IMG/VR virus record: IMGVR_UViG_3300025151_000194
Span: 1-30,013 of that record
DNA: 30,013 bases
Strand: one strand, 5' to 3'
DNA from: a virus
Positions 8,124 through 16,792 of this stretch are shown here, piece after piece (the stretch's first letter is position 1; each line of letters opens with the position of its first letter). Both the position numbers and the translations under genes were made by a program. Below the pieces are notes generated by a model that worked only from the letters and a program-made list of their open reading frames with translations, was not told the origin of the DNA and ran no database searches.

Positions 8124-8471
8124 TCAAAGGTTCCTGTTGTTTCGACGTTGCATGATAGGTCCACGTCGACTTGTTCGGATTGTACCGGGCAAGACTTGCG
8201 TTGTTGCTTCGTGGACGGTCTGAACGCTGTTGAATTTGCGGACTGGAACGCCACCTGCGTAGATGTCGTTCACGCCTCGTGTTTGTGGCATATCGGCTTT
8301 CAGTAGCGCTTTTGATACGTCTTCTGAAAGGTATTCAGCATACTTGCTTACTTCGTTGATGTGCGAACTTGCCGACACACTGTCGTTATCTTCAATCGCT
8401 TTGAAAAACGCATCAACATGCGAGCGCATTTTGCGAGCCATAGGGTCCATCTTCGTCAGGTCCATACGCAT
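8124..8471 (-). CDS. Small helical structural-operon protein with LLKAD motif
   Basis: 115 residues, directly downstream of the portal gene. The first 60 residues are helical and charged. Residues 55-64 read ALLKADMPQT, nearly the same as ELLKADAP in the capsid protein and LAKADMTQ in the giant protein. The C-terminus is short, basic and Arg/Asn-rich (RRGPIMQRRNNRNL). ATG 8471 was chosen; a second ATG two codons on is possible, and neither has a good SD site. The placement suggests a portal-proximal or scaffold-like virion protein processed at Lys58 (inference). Confidence 0.65.
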   Translation of the reverse strand: MRMDLTKMDPMARKMRSHVDAFFKAIEDNDSVSASSHINEVSKYAEYLSEDVSKALLKADMPQTRGVNDIYAGGVPVRKFNSVQTVHEATTQVLPGTIRTSRRGPIMQRRNNRNL

Positions 8472-8501
8472 CCCATAACCTTCATCGTATTGAATGTTCC
8501 G

Positions 8502-10235
8502 TCACATTCTCCTTATGTTGTTCATGGCTTGACTAAGCGGTGAGCCTTGTGGCCCTCGTTGCTGAACACTTGAAAACGGTGAGCCTGAACCCATGCTCGT
8601 TCGGTTCTGTGGACTGGCAGGTCCACGAGGTGTGCGTATTCCCATTCCCTCTCCTCCGGGTTGTGAAGCAGGCCCCTGTGCTTGTCTCAAGCCTGCACTT
8701 GCCTGACCTGCAAGTGCGCCTGCCAACTGTGGCGGCATATTACGACTTGGTAAGCCGCCGGGCTGTGCCATTGGTTGTGGACCTCCGGGCATTCCACCCA
8801 TCTGAGGCTGACCACCCATACCCGGTTCCATCGGCTTGTAGATGAATCGAATGTCTCGACCACCCTCCTCAATGAGTTCAGGCTTGAATCCGAGTTGTGC
8901 CATACGCTGTGCGATGTTGACCTCCATTTCGTCTCGTCGGAGTCGAGTAACTTCGTCCTCTTCTTCGTTTGGATAAAGCGTCAACTTCCAATCATGGATG
9001 TCCATCTCTTCCATCAATCGCGGGAACAGATGGTCGGTGTACACTTTGTGACCGAACTCAACAGCACGATTGGTAACAAGGATTTGCAAACCTTCGTTGT
9101 TGAGTCCGCCTGATTTACCTGTGTCCATCATAAACACGTTCGATACGCCATAGAACGCTGCAATACGGGTTCGCATTTCGTCACGGACAGCGATATACTG
9201 CATCTCTTCAAGGGTGTCCATGAACTTGACCCAGTTGACACCACCGCGTCCGCTTTGGCTTTCAATACCAATCTTCGGAATGTAGTGAGGGTCACGCTCA
9301 AGTTTTTCGTCAACGCCCTTCCAAAACGACTTCATCGATTCAAGGTTGTCCGTCGTAATTGAAATCAAACCACGTGGAACACGACGCTTACTGTATGCTG
9401 TGTACATGTAGTTGTCCATCGCTGTGAGCGTCATAGCCTGACGCCAAAGTGTTGACACAGGCGATTTACCATACAACTTCGACGGATTGTATTTACTGAC
9501 GTGAATAACTTCACCCTTGAGATAGTATTGTGTCTTCCCTGCACCACCTGTGTTGACGTGGTGCACGTCTTCTAATTCGTGATTGCATATCTCGCAGTTG
9601 TTGTCCGTTTCACTGTAGCCACGCACTTGATTACGATGCAATGGACAGACCTTGTATCGACCGCCACGCACGCCTCGCTTGTCAGCAACGATACGCATGA
9701 AAATGGGGTCGCCACGCAAAATCTCTTTGACACGGTAAAAGGCTACTTCGTTGGTCTCAGGGTCGACGTAGTATTCTTTGACGAGAATTAAGAACGCATC
9801 GTCCATGATGTTGAGGTCGTATTCAATCTCACGCAGCACATCCATGAAGTTCTGTTCCATTGAGTTGCGCTGTTCGACAAGCCATCGACCATACACGGTT
9901 TCGTTGGGGTCAGGGCTACGGACGTCGCCGCCACAATCAGTGCATGTATCAACGTCGTGCTGATATTCCTTTTCACATTCGTTGCACTTCATGTGGAACT
10001 TCTTGTCCCAATAGTAGCCACGTCGGAATATCTCTTGTTGAAGCGTTGAAAGCACCGTTCGGAGAATCAAGTTCTCAGATGCGACTGAATACAATGCAGG
10101 TATAGTGATACCCTGTACAATGACTGGTTCTTGAATACCCGTTGTGTACAACGGCATCTGAGGTTCAGGTGTACGTCGTCGTCGAAATCGGTCGGCTAAA
10201 CGACCGAGGACACCCTTAACACGTTCTTCCGCCAT
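8502..10235 (-). CDS. Portal protein with two zinc-binding insertions
   Basis: 577 residues in the portal position after TerL. Portal-like features are an early SENLILRTVLSTLQQEIFRRG helix, VIHVSKYNPSKLYGKSPVSTLWRQAMTL near the middle, and RDEMRTRIAAFYGVSNVFMM followed by a long helix. Two unusual insertions are visible: CNEC...CTDC (Cys84, 87, 98, 101) and CPLH...CEIC (Cys197, His200, Cys214, Cys217), each able to bind one zinc. The last ~90 residues are Gly/Pro/Gln-rich and disordered. The start ATG overlaps the TAA of the upstream gene (TAATG). The portal forms the dodecameric DNA channel at one capsid vertex and docks the terminase; the zinc sites may stabilise it (inference). Confidence 0.85.
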   Translation of the reverse strand: MAEERVKGVLGRLADRFRRRRTPEPQMPLYTTGIQEPVIVQGITIPALYSVASENLILRTVLSTLQQEIFRRGYYWDKKFHMKCNECEKEYQHDVDTCTDCGGDVRSPDPNETVYGRWLVEQRNSMEQNFMDVLREIEYDLNIMDDAFLILVKEYYVDPETNEVAFYRVKEILRGDPIFMRIVADKRGVRGGRYKVCPLHRNQVRGYSETDNNCEICNHELEDVHHVNTGGAGKTQYYLKGEVIHVSKYNPSKLYGKSPVSTLWRQAMTLTAMDNYMYTAYSKRRVPRGLISITTDNLESMKSFWKGVDEKLERDPHYIPKIGIESQSGRGGVNWVKFMDTLEEMQYIAVRDEMRTRIAAFYGVSNVFMMDTGKSGGLNNEGLQILVTNRAVEFGHKVYTDHLFPRLMEEMDIHDWKLTLYPNEEEDEVTRLRRDEMEVNIAQRMAQLGFKPELIEEGGRDIRFIYKPMEPGMGGQPQMGGMPGGPQPMAQPGGLPSRNMPPQLAGALAGQASAGLRQAQGPASQPGGEGMGIRTPRGPASPQNRTSMGSGSPFSSVQQRGPQGSPLSQAMNNIRRM

Positions 10236-11545
10236 TACAAGTCACTTCCCCAAGAGCGAATGGTATCGGCATCAACACCCCATTCATTTAGTTTCTTTTG
10301 AACTGCGTCAGCATCGTCCTTCCAGTTCTCAAACATAACCAACATACGATACTGCTCCTTTTTCATAGAGTCGCTCTCTTCAAGGAATCGCAATGCGGCC
10401 TTTGCTTGAGTCGACTTCAACTGCAAGTGCGGAAGCACTCCGTTAAGAACTTTCTTCAAATCATCTCGTGAGTGGAAATTGAGGCGATGTGTTGTTCGCT
10501 TGCTGTTCTTCGACATCTTTTCGTCGAGTGAAAGTGTGCCACAGCCAAGCGTTTTCTGCAAACGCTCGCAGTGAATACGTCCCCTGTCTCCAGTGGCTAC
10601 GGCTGATGCACGAACTTCACCACGCTTGGTGATAAAGATTGAACCATCAGCGTCCATGAATCCAGCGGCGTAGGCCCACGGGTCTTTGATAACAAGTCCA
10701 TCACATGAAAGGAGAACATATTCTCCACGTCGGGGTGCTTTGACAATGTCCATCTCCTCGCCAAACATCGAGAGCAACTTGCTCATACGTGTGGCTGACA
10801 GTCGGTTCACGCCCTTTTCGATAAGATTGGCCGTAATGTCACGAGCACCCATGTGCCCTTTGTCTTGCAACTCTTTCTTCGCCAACTCAAGCCAATTCTT
10901 CTGTTCTTTGCTGAGTGTATCGACTTGATGAAGTCCGCTTCGCCACATCTTGCGTGCGTCCTGTCGCTGTTGCATAGCAGTGACCCAAGCGCTTCGTTCC
11001 TCGTCGCCCCAAACATCCTCAAAGTCATCGAGCATCTTGAGGGCTTCGTCGGCTGCTTCCCACATATGACAAGCCCGTAGCAATGTTGATTCTCTTGCCG
11101 TACCAAACGTACGCAACGATTTGAGATTACGGTCGCTTAGACCAAGATTACGAATGGTGTCAGCGTGCTCAGTCGCCCATGGTATCGATGATATGGTTTG
11201 CTCCACTTCTTGAGCCTTGAGAGCACGCACGCTTTTGATAGCGCTGTCGATGTCGACCTTCATGTCCTTCATCTTGCGTCGAGCACGCTTGAGGTCCTTG
11301 ACAACTTCGTCAGCACTCTTACCAAGATACGCATCAAACCACGAGTCACCATTTTCGGGGAACACATGCGTCTCAATCTGTAGGATAGGTTGCTGTGGTG
11401 CAGCCTCTTTTGCGATTTTAACGGCCTTCATCATATCGTCACGAAGTGACGGATGACCCAAAAGCGAAGATGCAATCATGGTCGATTGTTCGTGACCCAT
11501 GTCAAGATGAATGTCTGATTCGCCTACGATAAGTGTCGGCCACAT
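10235..11545 (-). CDS. Helical/wHTH protein fused to a LAGLIDADG endonuclease-like domain
   Basis: ATG 11545 was chosen because GGAGATGAT lies four bases upstream; ATG 11554 is an alternative. The first ~220 residues are mainly charged helix and unrecognised. Residues around 225-280 look like a winged helix (ARDITANLIEKG...SATRMSKLLSMFGEEMD...GEYVLL). Residues about 285-436 carry one LAGLIDADG motif, AAGFMDADGSIFI, followed by the usual strands, TLGCGTLSLDEK, and the conserved end LPHLQLKSTQAKAALRFLEE. The aspartate is kept, so the nuclease could be active as a dimer. The open frame lies in line between TerL and the portal, with no intein splice residues seen. It could be a domesticated structural or DNA-packaging factor, or a mobile endonuclease captured by a virion gene. 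Confidence 0.75.
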   Translation of the reverse strand: MWPTLIVGESDIHLDMGHEQSTMIASSLLGHPSLRDDMMKAVKIAKEAAPQQPILQIETHVFPENGDSWFDAYLGKSADEVVKDLKRARRKMKDMKVDIDSAIKSVRALKAQEVEQTISSIPWATEHADTIRNLGLSDRNLKSLRTFGTARESTLLRACHMWEAADEALKMLDDFEDVWGDEERSAWVTAMQQRQDARKMWRSGLHQVDTLSKEQKNWLELAKKELQDKGHMGARDITANLIEKGVNRLSATRMSKLLSMFGEEMDIVKAPRRGEYVLLSCDGLVIKDPWAYAAGFMDADGSIFITKRGEVRASAVATGDRGRIHCERLQKTLGCGTLSLDEKMSKNSKRTTHRLNFHSRDDLKKVLNGVLPHLQLKSTQAKAALRFLEESDSMKKEQYRMLVMFENWKDDADAVQKKLNEWGVDADTIRSWGSDL

Positions 11546-11546
11546 A

Positions 11547-12311
11547 TCAATCATCTCCGTACGGGTCGTAGTTACCAACACCCGATTGTTCTTCTAAGAT
11601 GCGTTCCCACTCTTCCTTACCGTCATCCTCTTCTTCTTTCTTAGGAGGAGGGGGAGGAGGGCGTCGAACAGCCACACGTCGAGGAGGTCGAACGGTAGGA
11701 GGTTTCTTTGCATCGCCTCCTAACTTCGCCTGTTCACGACGATTGAACTCTGCAAGAACGCTTTCGATTGGAGCGTCAGGGTCTTCAATAGCGGTGGCTT
11801 GTTCAGGCTCTTTACCTTCTCGCCTTTGCTTACGTTCTTGATATTCCCGCTTTTTCTCTTGTCGAATACGCTCTTTCTCATGCTTTTCTTCTTCGGCTCG
11901 ACGCTTTGCTTCTTCGGCATCTTTCTCGGCTTGAACTCGTGTATCGTCCTTTGCTTGTGCTGATTGTTGTCGTTGTTCGCTAAGTTTACGAGACTGTTCC
12001 AAAAATTCTTGACGCTTAAGTTCTTTTTCATGGGTTCGCTTTTTCTTTCGCTCGGCTTCTTTTGTACCACGACCACCCATATAATCTTCCAATTCTTGTT
12101 TAAAGCGCTCAAGACCTCTTTTTAATCCTTCAAGAGACTTAGGCGTGACACCCATTAAGGCATTGACGTAGTCAGAATTTGTTTTGAGTTGATGCTCTTG
12201 TGTTTCTATTTTTCGCTGTTGCCTTTCAATAGCCTGACGCAACTGTTCTTCCTTTGACTGCTTGAGCAGCATCCACGCTACTTCAAACGGGTCAAGCAAC
12301 AAACCAATCAT
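11547..12311 (-). CDS. Tagged coiled-coil protein with poly-proline C-terminal region
   Basis: 254 residues, overlapping the 3' end of TerL. The N-terminus carries the recurring tag as DPFEVAWMLLKQ. A GGAGATGAT ribosome site points to a TTG start at 12302 rather than the ATG at 12311, which would place the tag at residues 3-11 as in the other tagged proteins. Residues about 15-190 are an almost uninterrupted Lys/Glu/Arg/Gln coiled coil. It is followed by PPTVRPPRRVAVRRPPPPPP, then an acidic stretch containing EEWERILEEQ. Possible roles are scaffold, tape-like or internal virion protein; none can be chosen from sequence. Confidence 0.75.
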   Translation of the reverse strand: MIGLLLDPFEVAWMLLKQSKEEQLRQAIERQQRKIETQEHQLKTNSDYVNALMGVTPKSLEGLKRGLERFKQELEDYMGGRGTKEAERKKKRTHEKELKRQEFLEQSRKLSEQRQQSAQAKDDTRVQAEKDAEEAKRRAEEEKHEKERIRQEKKREYQERKQRREGKEPEQATAIEDPDAPIESVLAEFNRREQAKLGGDAKKPPTVRPPRRVAVRRPPPPPPKKEEEDDGKEEWERILEEQSGVGNYDPYGDD

Positions 12312-13791
12312 CTCCTGTCATACGCTGTGCACCCTTGCCGGGTGAATCAAGAAACCACTTGTCAAATCCGGGCAAGTCGTCGTCGAGTAGGATAACACTA
12401 CCACGGAACTCTTTGGTCGCCCAGTTCGCCAACGCAATCGCCATAGCCAAGTCATCGTGCGAACCGACCGATTCTAACTTACCGCTTTTCTTCATACCGA
12501 AGCGACTGAGTTGCTTCTCAAGTTCACGTGTGTACTCTTTACTACGCTCGTTGCCCCAAGGCGTTTTAATTTTGCCTTGCTCAAAGGCCATCAGCAGCGA
12601 CATGAACATACTTTCCTTGCGTTGTCTTGTGGTCATAAATGTTTTGATGGGGATGTCATCTCGCATATCTTGCAATTCGGCAGCAAACATGCGCTGGAAA
12701 TTGTTGCCTTCAAGTTCAATCAAGTCAGGCTGAAACCGATTGTTGATGAGGAGGATGTTGTTTTTCTGTGCTGCGCCACTCAATCCCTTTTGATTGATGA
12801 CGTGAACCATTTGCTTCTCCTCAGAACCGGGTAGTATTCGCAAAATAACCATCGCCGTGTAGTCAGCATTGGAGTCACTGGCAATCGCAGGGTCCCAGCC
12901 AACGAAGTGTTGCCCAAACACGCCTGCGGGATTGCCTTCTTCGTCGAACTCTTGTTCGGCGTGGTCAAGCAACACGAGGTTTTCGTCTCGTGCTTTTTCC
13001 AACAGACTGTGAGGGAACATACTGGAGTTGTCGTGAATCGGCTCACACAGATACTCACGAGCGAATTTGATAGCAGGCATTGACTGTTCACGCATTCGGA
13101 GTGCGTCGAGAGGCCAACGTCCCGGCCACAGCGGTTCGCCGTTCTCCAAGATAGCGGGATAGGTTTCGACTTGGAACGTGTCCTTCTGTTCAAGTTCAGC
13201 GTACAGGTCGTTGTACGAAAACGGTGTACCGACCATCATCATTCGACCCGTGTGGTGAAGAACAGGAAGGAGAACGGTATAGAACCAGTCGGCTGCACGT
13301 TGAAGTTCAGACGCTGTGGTTCCCCACAGGATGTCATCGCACACGACCACGTCCGGGTGGAAACCACGAGTAGCACCACCAACGGACTTTGCCATGATAC
13401 GACTACCGTTAGTGAACTCAAAGTATGATTTTGCCCACGGCTTGCCTGAGGGCTTGAGTGGTTTGAGAATGTCGGCCATGTCGATGTTGCTACGAATGAA
13501 TCGCATGTGCTCAAGCGTCTGTTCAAGCGAGTGACTGAACACCATGATGTGCGTGTTCGGATTGAACGCTGCAATCCATAGAGCATACGACATGAAGAAC
13601 ACAGACTTACCGTGGTCACGGCTCGCTTTGACGCAGTAGTATCGATTCTCGTTCAGACCTTGGTCCCACGCTTCGTGATGGTCGGCGTAGTCAAATCCAA
13701 GAATCTCAGTGAAAAAGAACTTGAACGACTTCTTCGACATCTCCATGTCGATTTCGTCAACGAGTGCCTTGACACCCTCAGCGTCACTCAT
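12292..13791 (-). CDS. terL: Terminase large subunit
   Basis: 499 residues, of normal length for the family. The ATPase domain shows a variant Walker A, KASRDHGKS (residues 55-63), and a Walker B, DVVVCDD (147-153). MMMVGTPFSYND is the coupling region. The nuclease domain begins at FVGWDPAIASDSNADYTAM, with the metal-binding Asp of the RNase H fold, and includes LIELEGNNFQRMF and a late SHDDLAMAIALANWA block. TerL is the motor that pumps DNA through the portal and cuts it to length. The ATG at 13791 overlaps the end of the preceding gene (ATGA type). This is the most secure call in the window. Confidence 0.95.
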   Translation of the reverse strand: MSDAEGVKALVDEIDMEMSKKSFKFFFTEILGFDYADHHEAWDQGLNENRYYCVKASRDHGKSVFFMSYALWIAAFNPNTHIMVFSHSLEQTLEHMRFIRSNIDMADILKPLKPSGKPWAKSYFEFTNGSRIMAKSVGGATRGFHPDVVVCDDILWGTTASELQRAADWFYTVLLPVLHHTGRMMMVGTPFSYNDLYAELEQKDTFQVETYPAILENGEPLWPGRWPLDALRMREQSMPAIKFAREYLCEPIHDNSSMFPHSLLEKARDENLVLLDHAEQEFDEEGNPAGVFGQHFVGWDPAIASDSNADYTAMVILRILPGSEEKQMVHVINQKGLSGAAQKNNILLINNRFQPDLIELEGNNFQRMFAAELQDMRDDIPIKTFMTTRQRKESMFMSLLMAFEQGKIKTPWGNERSKEYTRELEKQLSRFGMKKSGKLESVGSHDDLAMAIALANWATKEFRGSVILLDDDLPGFDKWFLDSPGKGAQRMTGDDWFVA

Positions 13792-14795
13792 TGTCCGCCT
13801 CCCGTGAATGCGTCAAACGCACGCTGTTCATCTTCGTCTGTTTTAAACCGACGTTGTAATCGTGACGGAACCCTTTGCTCTTGCTGTTCTTCGCCTTCGT
13901 CGCCTTGACTTCCCAATTCACTTTGAATAGATTCAGTGTTCATCTGATGGTCCATATTACCTTCATTGGCTAACGTACGATTGACATCAGCGTCTGTACC
14001 CTCACCCGATGCTACGCTACCCGGCGGAGGTGGAAGTGGAGGTGCCTGTGCCTGCTGCTGCTGTGGTGTCTGTATACCAAGACCAGTTAGCAAATTAAGT
14101 GCTGGTTGAAGTCGCGCCGGGTCTACGTTTTCAACTGCCTGCAAAGTAGGTTCTGCATCTCGTTGTCGTTCTTTCATTCGCTGTTTATACTCATCTTTAC
14201 CTTGACGTGCAAGTTCCCGGCCAAGTTGTTCATTGGCAGCCATTTGAGTTTGTTGTGAAAAATTAGCACGGTCAAGTGCTTCTCGTTCCGATTGTTGTAC
14301 AGCATAGTTGTGTGCACGAACACGCGCCATTGGGTTAAGTTGGGCTAAGTCGAAACTACGAAGTCTCAATTTACCATCATCATCTCTTCTTGGGACAGGC
14401 ACATTGAAGCCCTTACCTTGTGCACGCCTTTCTTCCAACTCGGCTGCCCTTTGTTTTGTGTCATCGATACGGCGCTGCTCTCTCATGTCAGCACGTGCTT
14501 GCCGTGTACGGGTTGTTGCCAAGTTAGCAAGTCCTCGACCAAACCTACTCCCTTGCTCAGCACCGCTGATGATGTTGCCTGTAAGTCCGCCGAGGCTTCG
14601 TGACTCGCCTGCAAGTCCGAACGCTGCCCCCGCCAATGCACCCGTCAAGCCTAATACACGGTCTCGTTTTGTTCGACCACGCACTTCTCCGGGCTGTGCA
14701 CGTCCTCCACTACCACCTAACGTGTAGTACCGTTGCAACCCGTCAGGACCCATTTGGTACTGATACATTGCGGACTTAACCAAGACTTTGCCCAT
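13788..14795 (-). CDS. Structural protein with Gly-rich hydrophobic segment, unknown function
   Basis: ATG 14795 was chosen. It overlaps the stop of the preceding gene (TGATG) and follows a strong GGAGGGG ribosome site; the longer frame to 14855 would overlap the upstream gene for no reason. The product is 335 residues. The N-terminus, MGKVLVKSAMYQYQMG, contains VLVKSA, similar to the suspected cleavage motif. Residues about 45-85 are Gly/Ala-rich and partly hydrophobic (VLGLTGALAGAAFGLAG), possibly membrane-active. The middle is an Arg/Gln/Glu coiled coil. The C-terminal third has PPLPPPPG and acidic low-complexity sequence. No family is recognised; it is probably a virion protein by position just before TerL. 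Confidence 0.7.
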   Translation of the reverse strand: MGKVLVKSAMYQYQMGPDGLQRYYTLGGSGGRAQPGEVRGRTKRDRVLGLTGALAGAAFGLAGESRSLGGLTGNIISGAEQGSRFGRGLANLATTRTRQARADMREQRRIDDTKQRAAELEERRAQGKGFNVPVPRRDDDGKLRLRSFDLAQLNPMARVRAHNYAVQQSEREALDRANFSQQTQMAANEQLGRELARQGKDEYKQRMKERQRDAEPTLQAVENVDPARLQPALNLLTGLGIQTPQQQQAQAPPLPPPPGSVASGEGTDADVNRTLANEGNMDHQMNTESIQSELGSQGDEGEEQQEQRVPSRLQRRFKTDEDEQRAFDAFTGGGQ

Positions 14796-16792
14796 CAAAC
14801 CCCTCCGTTGAAGGTAACCTTGACGACCTTGACGACCTGTGGACTGACGTTCCACTCTTTAGCGATACGGTGCCAGTCTCCACGTGAGTGCAACAGTCCG
14901 TGAACGTCCATCGACGTTATGCCCAAGTCTTTGGCGAATAAGCCGACTGACTGAATTGAATTGAGTTGAATAGGATTGTGAGGGAGCATCTTAAGGATTG
15001 TAGCATCTTGCTTAGCGTCCTCCAGTTGGATGTGCTCCATGGCTTCTGTGATTTCAGCCACCTGTGCCTTTTGAAAATCGGTCAATCGCATTTGACCCTG
15101 AGGCAACTCTTCCATCGGAGGTGCCTCAGCCATAGGCTCCGGTGTAAGAACAGGCATTTCAGTTTGTTGCCCCGCACGAGCCTGAGCAGCGGTCATGTTC
15201 GGATGTGCTGTATCATCATGTATATGCGCCTCGGCATACCGAGGAACGACTGTTGTATAACCACGACGCATGTGTTCTTCGCCCAACGGTTCAAAGGCTA
15301 AGTGACCTTCCGGTAGGTCAGGAATTCCCATCTTCTCTTTCAACTGACCGAATTTGTCTCGACCCAACGCCTGTAGTTCATCACTACGTGTGTGTTTATC
15401 ATGTATGTAATCATGGGATGCAAATCGTTGCTTTATCATCTCTTCAACTTCTTCGGGCGGGTAGCCTTCGGCTACCAATTGTTGCGCTATGTATCGTGGT
15501 ATAGCCAACAAGTGTCGTGAATGTTTGTGTCCATCACGAGAATGAATTGAGTTGAGTATGTTTTGGTATTCTTTCGATTGCATGTCGATGCCGAGGTCAT
15601 TACCTATCGCATTCAGAATGTTTCCGGGCATTGAGTTTTTGCGGCTTTCAGCAAACGCAAAGTGCGTTTTTGGCATGCGGAGCAAATGATATGCTTCTTC
15701 GTCGGTGACTTCGATGTCATGCTCAGCAAATTTTTCCTTAATCGTCTCCGCTGTCAAGTTACCTTGCTTTGTGCCGACGGTATCAAACATAGCCTGCGGA
15801 GCAAAATCAAGACCTTGAAGCGAGTGAAAGTCTGTAATCGGGCGCTCATGACCCGCTTCAAAACGTTCATGCCGTCCACGGTCATGAGCCACTTTGTGAA
15901 ACGTCAAGTGTTCAAGATGTATCACTGGGTTGTTGAGGTACGTTTCCTTGCCGCCTCCAAAAGAATCTTGAGAAAACTGAATCATTTGGTCAAACGCTTT
16001 TGCAATTTCGGGGTCGTTGATGTCGACATTGAAAGCAGGGTTTTGCATCATGTCAACGATACGTCTGAAATAATTCTTGACAGGGTCTTGCATTTCTTCA
16101 TGCATGTGATTGACGCCTGAGTCGATAAAGTTACCTTGGTCGGAGTGTTCAGACAAAACGTTACCCTTGTTGAGAGCATAGTTGATGATTGGATTTTGAA
16201 CACCGTCATCCGATGTTCCGCTACCCCTTGTCATACGCATAGCACCTCCACTGTCTTTGTCAAAAGTGCCAACAGTGTTACGACGCCATTCAACGCTGTC
16301 AACACCGGGCAAAAGGTGCGTTGCATCTTCGCCATGGACGTCAGCATGCTTTGCGTTGAATGCGTCGATAGCAGGCGTCATGACCATCTGTTTGACGATT
16401 TCCTCGGCCTTACCTTGACTAAATCCTAAAATCTTACGCGCGTATTTTGCCAAGTCGTAAATCATGTAGTCCATAGGGTGAAACGTGTGTGGGCGCTCGG
16501 CAAGTTTTCCATCTCTGTGAGGGTTGGATGGGTCGTAATCATTTTGCCACAGGAGTTCCTTTGAGTCGTGGTCAAAGCCAAACGGCGGGTGATGTGCAGG
16601 GACATCGCCTTCAAACTGGTGATACCATGGGTGGTCAGATTCGTGCGTGCGAATAGCCTCTTCGGGGTACCATTCAGACCACGCATCGCCGTTCCTACCG
16701 CTTGCCCGACCATGCTTGAGTCGATACGCTTTGAGAATCTCCGTCGGTTCGGGTTCAGGAAAAAGAATATGTCGGGGTGTGTACTTGAACAT
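14795..16792 (-). CDS. Large His-rich structural protein, unknown function
   Basis: 665 residues, starting at ATG 16792, which overlaps the TGA of the upstream gene with GGGAGAGTGG just before it. The sequence is unusually rich in His, Asp, Gln and Met, much like the N-terminal two-thirds of the 1800-residue protein, suggesting the two belong to a related class of virion proteins. The C-terminal ~60 residues look like a helix-turn-helix: KDLGITSMDVHGLLHSRGDW, then HRIAKEWNVSPQVVKVVKV. A DNA-contact role at packaging is possible (inference). I recognise no catalytic motif. It shares the operon with TerL and the putative small terminase. Confidence 0.7.
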   Translation of the reverse strand: MFKYTPRHILFPEPEPTEILKAYRLKHGRASGRNGDAWSEWYPEEAIRTHESDHPWYHQFEGDVPAHHPPFGFDHDSKELLWQNDYDPSNPHRDGKLAERPHTFHPMDYMIYDLAKYARKILGFSQGKAEEIVKQMVMTPAIDAFNAKHADVHGEDATHLLPGVDSVEWRRNTVGTFDKDSGGAMRMTRGSGTSDDGVQNPIINYALNKGNVLSEHSDQGNFIDSGVNHMHEEMQDPVKNYFRRIVDMMQNPAFNVDINDPEIAKAFDQMIQFSQDSFGGGKETYLNNPVIHLEHLTFHKVAHDRGRHERFEAGHERPITDFHSLQGLDFAPQAMFDTVGTKQGNLTAETIKEKFAEHDIEVTDEEAYHLLRMPKTHFAFAESRKNSMPGNILNAIGNDLGIDMQSKEYQNILNSIHSRDGHKHSRHLLAIPRYIAQQLVAEGYPPEEVEEMIKQRFASHDYIHDKHTRSDELQALGRDKFGQLKEKMGIPDLPEGHLAFEPLGEEHMRRGYTTVVPRYAEAHIHDDTAHPNMTAAQARAGQQTEMPVLTPEPMAEAPPMEELPQGQMRLTDFQKAQVAEITEAMEHIQLEDAKQDATILKMLPHNPIQLNSIQSVGLFAKDLGITSMDVHGLLHSRGDWHRIAKEWNVSPQVVKVVKVTFNGGV

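Noticed and set aside
10235-11581. Possible intein in the LAGLIDADG protein
   Set aside because: No N-terminal Cys/Ser splice block and no C-terminal His-Asn junction was seen; the domain runs to the C-terminus.
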